Positions 57,769 to 64,000 of a stretch of DNA of 64,000 nt are shown here, in pieces. The stretch comes from Clostridium sp. (GTDB taxonomy: Bacteria > Bacillota > Clostridia > Clostridiales > Clostridiaceae): assembly GCA_031292145.1 (NCBI GenBank), contig JARLHR010000210.1, positions 1-64,000 on the forward strand, in the 5' to 3' direction. The notes below the pieces were generated by a model that worked only from the letters and a program-made list of their open reading frames with translations, had not been told where the DNA came from and ran no database searches. Each line of letters starts with the position of its first letter. Within the stretch, counting starts at the first letter, position 1. A program made the position numbers and the translations under genes.

Positions 57769-58053
57769 TATAGATATCCAAATGTGAACTTAGACTTATG
57801 TGGTAATCTACCGAAATTCCATACATTTTTGTTCCACAGGACTATGAAATTTTCACTGGAAGGTTCTAAGCACAAGGTTGTGCCCATTTCTGCATGCTCC
57901 AAATATAAAATTTTGACAAGCAGTAAATGGTACAACCTTGTACTAAGAACCTTCACAGTTCAATTTCAAATGCCTGTTTCACAAAAATGTATGGAATTTC
58001 TAGTATGTAAACACTTTCTGAGTATAAATCAAAGTTATGATTTGGATATCTAT
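57769..58053 (-). repeat. Family A palindrome, full length (copy A7)
   Basis: Outer ends are TATAGATATCCAAAT and ATTTGGATATCTAT. Next come CTACCGAAATTCCATACATT and its complement ending GGAATTTCTAG. The minus-strand core is GTTGTACC, GC-TTGTCA, apical AAATTTTATATTT, GGAGCAT-GC, GGGCACAAC. Its arms define a fourth subfamily. Confidence 0.87.
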
Positions 58054-58197
58054 AAATAACAACAATTAGGTCTATACTAAAATTTTCTTAAATAACTACT
58101 TATAACAACATTATAACCCAATTAAATATATTTTTTCTAATATTCTTTTTCTATCAAATTGTTAGCACATTGAAAAAGCAACTAGACTGCTTTAAAA

Positions 58198-58262
58198 TAA
58201 GGTACATTCAAAAAAATAATAGGCTAGAATACTAGTCTATCATTTTCTTGATTGCGCCTTAT
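58198..58262. repeat. Short family B element (copy B11) after the GH5 gene
   Basis: TAAGGTACATTCAAAAAAAT and ATCATTTTCTTGATTGCGCC are the inverted ends around TAGAATACTAGTCTA. It ends about 14 bases beyond the GH5 stop codon. Confidence 0.65.
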
Positions 58263-58275
58263 TTTATTTAAAAAA

Positions 58276-61089
58276 TCACCCTATCCATGCACCATTTGAT
58301 CCTAATTGGTATCCATCTATTGTTGTATTAGTTATCATAGATCCATCTGCATTACAGTAGTACCAAGTTTCTCCGTCTTTTATCCAACCTGTTGCCATAT
58401 ATCCATTGTTTCTCAAATAATACCAATTACCTCCATCCAATATCCATCCTGTTTTCATAACTCCATTTGTTAGAGATAAATAGACCCATCCTATACTATC
58501 TTTTTGCCAGCCTACTTGTGGATCACCAGTTGCATTAACCATGTACCAATTAGTATCCACCTTAGCCCAACCTTGTGTTATAATTTCAGTTGCTGGAATT
58601 TCAGAAGTTGATACAATATAAGTTGCATTTGCTTGAGTTGGTAAAATAATTGTATTAGCTCCTATAGTAACACCATCTGATAATTTTATATACTTATCTA
58701 GTAAAGGCATATATTTATAGATTACTGCAGCTTTCCCATCTTCTTTATCTATAGGAATAATCGTTGCTAAACTTGATCCTTCTGCTGTTATAATTTCTCC
58801 TATATTCTTATCATTTTTAGTTATTGAAGTTATAGAAAGTTTATTTCCATCTGATGCCACTAGCTCCTTAGTTTGTTTAGCTATTGCTCCTTCACCTAAA
58901 ACTGTACTTACATTAGTTATCAAGTTTATTTCAATAGCTTTTGCTTCTTCTTTTGTTATATTGGCTATTACTACTGGCCTAGTATATGGTATTTTAGGCA
59001 CACCATTATTACTAATTGTTATACCATTATCATTAGATGTTGTACTTGAATTTGTGCTGGCTCCACTACTACCGCCAGATCCTCCGCCACCACCGCTAGA
59101 ACTTCCGTTTGATGAAGAATTTGAATTTACATATAATTTAACTGCACTGCTTGTTGTTACATTCCCAATTTCATCTGTTACAATGCAAAGATATTCGCCC
59201 TCATCGCTTTTTTCCACATTCTTTATAGTTATAGTTCCATCATTAGCTCCGCTTATGTCACCACCATCATTCAAATCTCTACTATCTTTTTGCCATTGAT
59301 AAGTAAGTAAACCTGATCCTGTTGCCTCTATGCTAAAACTTGCTGTCTTTCCTTTTATTACAGTTTGACTACTCGGTTGTTTTGTTATAGTAAGTGAGTT
59401 CGCATTCTCTGGTGCTGTTACTGTAATAATTGCAATTTCATGTTTGCTCGTATCAACTACTGATGTTGCTGTTATTCTTGCTTCTCCTGCACTCACTCCA
59501 GTTATAACTCCATTTTTATCCACGCTTACTATATTAGAGTTATCTGATTCCCATGTTACAGCTGCACCAGTTGTACTACTTGAATTTATTGTTGCTATTA
59601 ATACATCCGTTTCTCCCACTGTTAAGGTATCTGACGCTTTATTTAGGATTATTGATTCTGCATTATCTGTATCTGTTACAGTTACAGTACATTCCGCAAT
59701 TTTTCCCCCATCAACTGTTGTTGCTGTTATTACTGCTGTTCCTTTACTTACTCCAGTAACTTTTCCATTTGCATCTACTATTGCTATTGCTGCATTACTT
59801 GATTCCCATGTTACATTTTTATTTGTCGCATCACTTGGCAATACAGTTGCAGTTAGTGTTGATGTATCTCCTTTCGCTATATTTAAGCTTTTGGAATCTA
59901 AAGTCACTGACGTTACACTTACTGTTGATTTATAAACTGAAGCTATATCCTGATCTTTAAATGCACAATCCTGCCTATCATACCACCCGTTGGTATCCCA
60001 AAGCATTGCACAATAGTTATATTCTTTTGCCAATGATACAACCGATTTAAAGAAATCAGCAGTACCTGTTTTTATTGTCTCATCCGCCTTTCGCCTAGCA
60101 ACTCCGTATTCACCAAAAATAACTCCATATCCTGCTTTCGTAAATTTTTGCATTTCCTCAAATTGTGATTTCATATAATTCCTATCACTATCAGTACCCC
60201 AGCTATCCGAATATCCCCACGAGTTGTTCGTTTCATCAGCAATACAGAAAGCAGGCGGCGTGTAATAATGTACTGATACGATTAAATGATTTTGAATCAC
60301 ATCTGTCGGCATAACAAATCTATTATCACATGTGCTATCTATATCAGTATTATACCCAGCAATCAATAGATAACGTATTTTGTTATTCCCTCCAGAACCG
60401 CGAACAATATCAACAAATGCCTGATTAATTTCATTCACTTTTGCATAGCGTTGATCTAAAGTCAAACCTGTACCGAATGCATCACCTAATTCCTCGTTAG
60501 CAGACTCAAAAATGAGGTGATCTGAATAATTTGCATAATGATTAACAATTTGTGTCCACATAGTCTTGTATTTGTTCATTGTTTCATTTCTAACTGCTTC
60601 ATCATTAGAGCCAAAATTACTCCACCATCCGCCATCCCAATGGTCATTTATGATTGCATACATATTATTATCTAATACATAACTAATAATTTGGTCAACT
60701 CTATCGAAATAAGATTGTGAAATAGTGTACTTACCATCTTTTGACATTAAATTTGACCATGCTACTGGAATGCGGACGGAATTAATGCCACTTGCTTTTA
60801 ATCCATCTATCATCGCCTTGGTTGTTGTAGGCATCCCCCAAGCTTTTTCATAATCATAAGCAGTCGCATCAGCTGGTAACCATGATGCCGTAGCCTCCAT
60901 AGTATTGCCCAAATTCCATCCATATCCCATTTCTTGGGTTACTTCAATTGCAGTTTTTTCTGTCTGAGTTGTATTATTGATTGCTGCTTCAGTCTTCACT
61001 GTAGGAAATATCGCTATATACGTTAGTATTATTGCCACAACTAACATTTTAGCTAATGCTGATTGATATATATACTGTTTATTATTCAT
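58276..61089 (-). CDS. GH5 endoglucanase with Big2, Ig-like and cell-wall-binding repeats
   Basis: The 937-residue secreted enzyme has a signal peptide (1-35) and a GH5 catalytic domain to about 385. The acid/base is E199 (ESANEELG) and the nucleophile E327 (IFGEYGV); RIPVAW is the usual upstream motif. Two Big2 domains (about 392-472 and 478-558), an Ig-like domain (565-655), a Gly/Ser linker and an unknown domain (700-830) follow. The end (838-937) has four aromatic repeats of the choline-binding type (GWIKDGETWYYCNADGSM). These should hold the enzyme at the clostridial cell surface. It would cut cellulose or mixed beta-glucans. Confidence 0.92.
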   Translation of the reverse strand: MNNKQYIYQSALAKMLVVAIILTYIAIFPTVKTEAAINNTTQTEKTAIEVTQEMGYGWNLGNTMEATASWLPADATAYDYEKAWGMPTTTKAMIDGLKASGINSVRIPVAWSNLMSKDGKYTISQSYFDRVDQIISYVLDNNMYAIINDHWDGGWWSNFGSNDEAVRNETMNKYKTMWTQIVNHYANYSDHLIFESANEELGDAFGTGLTLDQRYAKVNEINQAFVDIVRGSGGNNKIRYLLIAGYNTDIDSTCDNRFVMPTDVIQNHLIVSVHYYTPPAFCIADETNNSWGYSDSWGTDSDRNYMKSQFEEMQKFTKAGYGVIFGEYGVARRKADETIKTGTADFFKSVVSLAKEYNYCAMLWDTNGWYDRQDCAFKDQDIASVYKSTVSVTSVTLDSKSLNIAKGDTSTLTATVLPSDATNKNVTWESSNAAIAIVDANGKVTGVSKGTAVITATTVDGGKIAECTVTVTDTDNAESIILNKASDTLTVGETDVLIATINSSSTTGAAVTWESDNSNIVSVDKNGVITGVSAGEARITATSVVDTSKHEIAIITVTAPENANSLTITKQPSSQTVIKGKTASFSIEATGSGLLTYQWQKDSRDLNDGGDISGANDGTITIKNVEKSDEGEYLCIVTDEIGNVTTSSAVKLYVNSNSSSNGSSSGGGGGSGGSSGASTNSSTTSNDNGITISNNGVPKIPYTRPVVIANITKEEAKAIEINLITNVSTVLGEGAIAKQTKELVASDGNKLSITSITKNDKNIGEIITAEGSSLATIIPIDKEDGKAAVIYKYMPLLDKYIKLSDGVTIGANTIILPTQANATYIVSTSEIPATEIITQGWAKVDTNWYMVNATGDPQVGWQKDSIGWVYLSLTNGVMKTGWILDGGNWYYLRNNGYMATGWIKDGETWYYCNADGSMITNTTIDGYQLGSNGAWIG

Positions 61090-61148
61090 AGTGTTTTCTC
61101 CTTTACTTTTACATATTTATTTGTGAAAAAGCTTTAATGTGATTCTTT

Positions 61149-61230
61149 TAGGCACATTAAAATAAATAACAAGTCCAAAGTTTGCCATGAATATTTTTCA
61201 TCAAGCAAGGAGGCAAATTGCCCTCAGGCG
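61149..61230 (+). repeat. Truncated family B element (copy B12)
   Basis: The left end TTAGGCACATTAAAATAAAT and the TTTTTCATCAAGCAAGGAGG segment match family B, but the sequence stops at ATTGCCCTCAGGCG with no right end. It lies upstream of the GH5 start. Confidence 0.6.
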
Positions 61231-61780
61231 TTCCCATTTCGAGTATCCACGTTTTAGTTCTCTTACATAATCTTTGTCCAACTACGTACCAACGACATAG
61301 TATTTATCAGGAGAATGTAAAGGTTTAAATTTGTATGTATGCTAAATGTATTTGAGAGTCTTTGAAGTTATATATTTAAAATAAAAAGATTAAGGTTAAA
61401 ACTCAGATGGCTATTAATCTTATAAATTCCTTGTCATCTCCAATAAATCAAGGATATGTTTTGTGTGATAGTTATATAAAATTTATTATTTAATAGATTC
61501 ATTTCGTTACTCATAATTATCTTAACTCCATTCCTTTACTGAATGCATAAAACATAATGAAATATTCCATTTCCATACCTTAAGTTGAGAATGTATGTAT
61601 TTAAAATTTCTTTAAAAAAATTATATGTCTTTGCTATCTAAACGTATACTGTAAATATTTCACATACTTTACACTAATAATTAGTGAATTTTAGTTTTAA
61701 CATTAATAATATAATTTTCTACATTTCGTAATTATTTAGCTAAGCATATTAATTAATTTGAGAATATAATTTTAGGCATA
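61231..61780. other. Intergenic region upstream of the GH5 gene
   Basis: The stretch is AT-rich with no ORF, palindrome or known riboswitch motif. It should hold the GH5 promoter, which could not be assigned. Confidence 0.4.
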
Positions 61781-61782
61781 AC

Positions 61783-61817
61783 AAATAGAGGTATTTAACT
61801 ACTTAATACCTCTATTT
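61783..61817 (-). terminator. Terminator of the GH74 gene
   Basis: AAATAGAGGTATT and AATACCTCTATTT form a perfect 13-bp stem with a 9-base loop, 14 bases after the stop codon. The minus-strand side lacks a long U run. Confidence 0.75.
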
Positions 61818-61830
61818 CTATACTTTATTC

Positions 61831-64000
61831 TCAGACTATATCTCCATATACTAATCCTCTCGTACCTGTTGCAACATAAATACGCCCAAATACTCTTGGG
61901 TCTCCTGATATTGACCTAATATCACCATATTGATGCTTGTCATCATTGATTCTAATCCACGTAACCCCTTCATCATGTGACCTATGGAATCCATACTCTC
62001 CTTTTATAGTTCCACTAGTATAAAGAGTTTTTATCTCACTTCCTTCAGCTGCTTTACCTAGACCAATTCTTTTTATAAAATCTTCTGCTTGTGATACTCT
62101 GTTCCCATTAAAAACATTACTTAAACTATCATAGGTAATTTTCCAAAGACCATGTTCCTGCATTGCCATCCATATAACTCCTTCTTTATATGACTCAACT
62201 CGAATCTCATAATCCTGCTCATAATCTATTCCAGCAAGGTTTACTTCCGGGAATCCCCATGGTGCTTTTACTTGATGAAAACTTAAGCCCTTATCGATAC
62301 TTACATAAAATCCTGCTCCATTTATATTTACACTAAATCCGTAAAATATGTTTGAATTCACCCTATCAGACATAACCTTAAAAAGCAATTTATCATCTGA
62401 AAGAAGGTTACCATTTGCATCAAATACTTCAGTTTTTCTCCAAGTCTTTCCTAAATCCTGTGTATATACAAGTCTTGATGCATAAATAGGATTGCCAAGT
62501 GACCAAAGAATAGTTTGTCCATCTGCTGATATAGATGTCCAGCCAGAAGTGACATTTGGCATCTTTAAATATTTAATTAATTTATCTATATCTTCTGTAA
62601 GGCCAACTGGATCACTTAGTTGTTCCCAAGTAATGCCTTGATCAAAGGATGCTATAATCCCACCCTTTGTCTTTCCAGTCCAATTTCCTCTTGGTGCAAC
62701 CACTATAAGATTAGGATTACAATCTGGATAATCTGCATTCATAGCTGTTATCCATCTGTCTTTGTTGTGGTTTGCAAATGTATTTTCTACTGGCTTATCA
62801 AGGTCAGTAAATACAAAGCCTCCATAATCACCAATAATGTCAATTAATTTAACATCACCTAAAGGTGGAGAATATATATTTAAGTGAACAGTTTCTTCCA
62901 CTCCCTTATTACAGCATGCCCAAGTAACAGATTTATCTTCATCTGCTTTTGTCAAATCTTTTGTCATAAATATACCTGCACCTGTATTAAATAGGGCTAT
63001 ATTACTATCAAATGGATTTATTTTTAAATCAGACATCCAATGTATAAGCGAAATATTACCATTATATTCAGGTTTTTGATAAGAAACATTAAAATCAATC
63101 TTTCCTATACTAAGACCTGACATTATTGGCTTCCAAGTTAATCCATAATCTGTAGATCTATAGATAGTATCTGGTGCTGCCCCTATTGTAGAACATATTA
63201 AAGTTCCTTCAATTTGTGGATCTGCACTTATTCCTCCAATACCATAACCTAACCTTCTGCCAGGAGCTTTTGGATCATTATAATTCGGTTCTATTATATT
63301 TTGAGGAGTAATATCTAAAGCTTCAAGCACTTCACCATTATTATCAAGCGCAAAACGATAAAGAGCACCGTCATAACATTTTCCCAAATCACAGCCATAA
63401 GTATTCCAATTTGACCATCCTATATTATATGCAGCATATGATATATATAAATATTTACCAATAAATTCTGCACGTTGGCCAACATACCCTGGATGATCAT
63501 TTGGACCACCAATAATAGGTGAAGGTTCTCCTTTTAATTGCTTAAATGTTTCTCCTCCATCATTGCTTATATAAACACTTTGCCCACGAACATTATCATC
63601 AGGTGAGCCCTGCTCTCCATTTGTAGAGACTATAATCCTTCTTGAAGCACTGTTATTTTCACCACTAGATGAATCAATTTCTACAAAGGCTATATTCCCT
63701 TCTGTTTCTTTGCCTGGATAGGCAACATTAAGTTTTGTCCATCTCTTACATCTATCTACTGTTTTCCATAGCCCATGCTTCATAGTCCCCATGTATAAAA
63801 TGTTTGAATTGTTTGGATCAACAACAAGTCTTTCTCCAGTGGATCTACCTGAAGCATTTCCATGAATTCCAGCTGTGTTTCCTTTTTCATCAATAATAGG
63901 TGTATCAAAGTATACAAAGTTAGCTCCATAATCATCGGAAAAAGCAATCTTATACGTCGGATAACTTCCAACCATTGAGTATATATAACTAGGATTTTGT
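61831..64000 (-). CDS. GH74 xyloglucanase, N-terminus outside the window
   Basis: The last 722 residues are seen, and the frame stays open to the right edge. Repeated propeller signatures are present (GLWKTVDRCKRWTKL, IYRSTDYGLTWKPI, ASFDQGITWEQL, VSIDKGLSFHQV). DIIGDYGGF matches the second catalytic aspartate region of GH74, and the first catalytic D should lie near the window edge. The enzyme cuts xyloglucan chains. No dockerin or binding domain follows the propellers, as the gene stops after the last blade. It lies upstream of the GH5 gene on the same strand. Confidence 0.9.
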   Translation of the reverse strand, partial: QNPSYIYSMVGSYPTYKIAFSDDYGANFVYFDTPIIDEKGNTAGIHGNASGRSTGERLVVDPNNSNILYMGTMKHGLWKTVDRCKRWTKLNVAYPGKETEGNIAFVEIDSSSGENNSASRRIIVSTNGEQGSPDDNVRGQSVYISNDGGETFKQLKGEPSPIIGGPNDHPGYVGQRAEFIGKYLYISYAAYNIGWSNWNTYGCDLGKCYDGALYRFALDNNGEVLEALDITPQNIIEPNYNDPKAPGRRLGYGIGGISADPQIEGTLICSTIGAAPDTIYRSTDYGLTWKPIMSGLSIGKIDFNVSYQKPEYNGNISLIHWMSDLKINPFDSNIALFNTGAGIFMTKDLTKADEDKSVTWACCNKGVEETVHLNIYSPPLGDVKLIDIIGDYGGFVFTDLDKPVENTFANHNKDRWITAMNADYPDCNPNLIVVAPRGNWTGKTKGGIIASFDQGITWEQLSDPVGLTEDIDKLIKYLKMPNVTSGWTSISADGQTILWSLGNPIYASRLVYTQDLGKTWRKTEVFDANGNLLSDDKLLFKVMSDRVNSNIFYGFSVNINGAGFYVSIDKGLSFHQVKAPWGFPEVNLAGIDYEQDYEIRVESYKEGVIWMAMQEHGLWKITYDSLSNVFNGNRVSQAEDFIKRIGLGKAAEGSEIKTLYTSGTIKGEYGFHRSHDEGVTWIRINDDKHQYGDIRSISGDPRVFGRIYVATGTRGLVYGDIV

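Noticed and set aside
59444-59935. 163-codon plus-strand ORF inside the GH5 gene
   Set aside because: It is antisense to the Big2 repeats; its valine- and threonine-rich sequence is the expected shadow of that coding strand.

Overview
The window is low-GC, densely coded DNA that reads as a solventogenic or saccharolytic Clostridium (sensu stricto), most like the C. beijerinckii / C. saccharoperbutylacetonicum / C. puniceum group. This is inferred from gene families, AT-rich codon use, strong AGGAGG-type ribosome sites and the pfl, pyr, che and plant-polysaccharide genes; no rRNA is present to prove it. Most genes lie on the minus strand. No tRNA, rRNA or CRISPR array was seen.

Layout: 1-1032, 5' part of a secreted PL9-type pectate lyase. 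1421-3115, an IS91-like HUH transposon with an accessory zinc-ribbon gene, plus the tail of a second copy fused to the end of pflA. 3118-6365, pyruvate formate-lyase and its activase. 7239-8621, a membrane-anchored DUF2334 deacetylase-like protein. 8941-19386, a chemotaxis operon (cheY-cheA-cheW-receptor-cheR-cheB-hybrid kinase-receiver). 19764-20525, surE. 21055-27458, a complete pyrimidine operon (pyrB-I-C-F-K-D-E in transcription order) with a PyrR-type attenuator upstream. 28015-35879, a beta-lactamase-fold protein lacking its serine, pfkA, uppP, manA, a TPR membrane protein and ychF. 36011-40434, a second receptor, a PdaA-like deacetylase and two small unknowns. 40503-50551, a surface-polysaccharide locus (phosphoglucomutase, TPR protein, TagA/WecG transferase, MurJ-type flippase, two glycosyltransferases, O-antigen ligase-like polymerase) ending in a cyclodeaminase. 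50901-52861, an ECF sigma factor and DUF4179 anti-sigma. 53046-57744, sbcCD. 58276-64000, a GH5 cellulase with cell-wall-binding repeats and a partial GH74 xyloglucanase. The pectate lyase, GH5 and GH74 enzymes point to life on plant cell walls.

The most unusual content is between the genes. Two abundant families of palindromic elements fill the spacers. Family A (nine copies, called A1-A9 here) is a long imperfect palindrome of about 200 bp (280 bp with outer ends). It has a conserved asymmetric core (GTTGTTCC..GC-TTGTCA-[hairpin]-GGAGCAT-GC..GGTGCAAC), while its arms and apical hairpin differ in sequence but stay self-complementary. Family B (about thirteen copies, B1-B13) has TAAGGCAYAT-type terminal inverted repeats, often begins exactly at the TAA stop codon of a gene, and one copy (B4) sits in the loop of the pyr-operon terminator. 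Two long B copies (B2, B9) show paired base changes and lie just upstream of start codons. A third, looser class (C) of short-repeat palindromes overlaps the ends of pyrF and pyrC.
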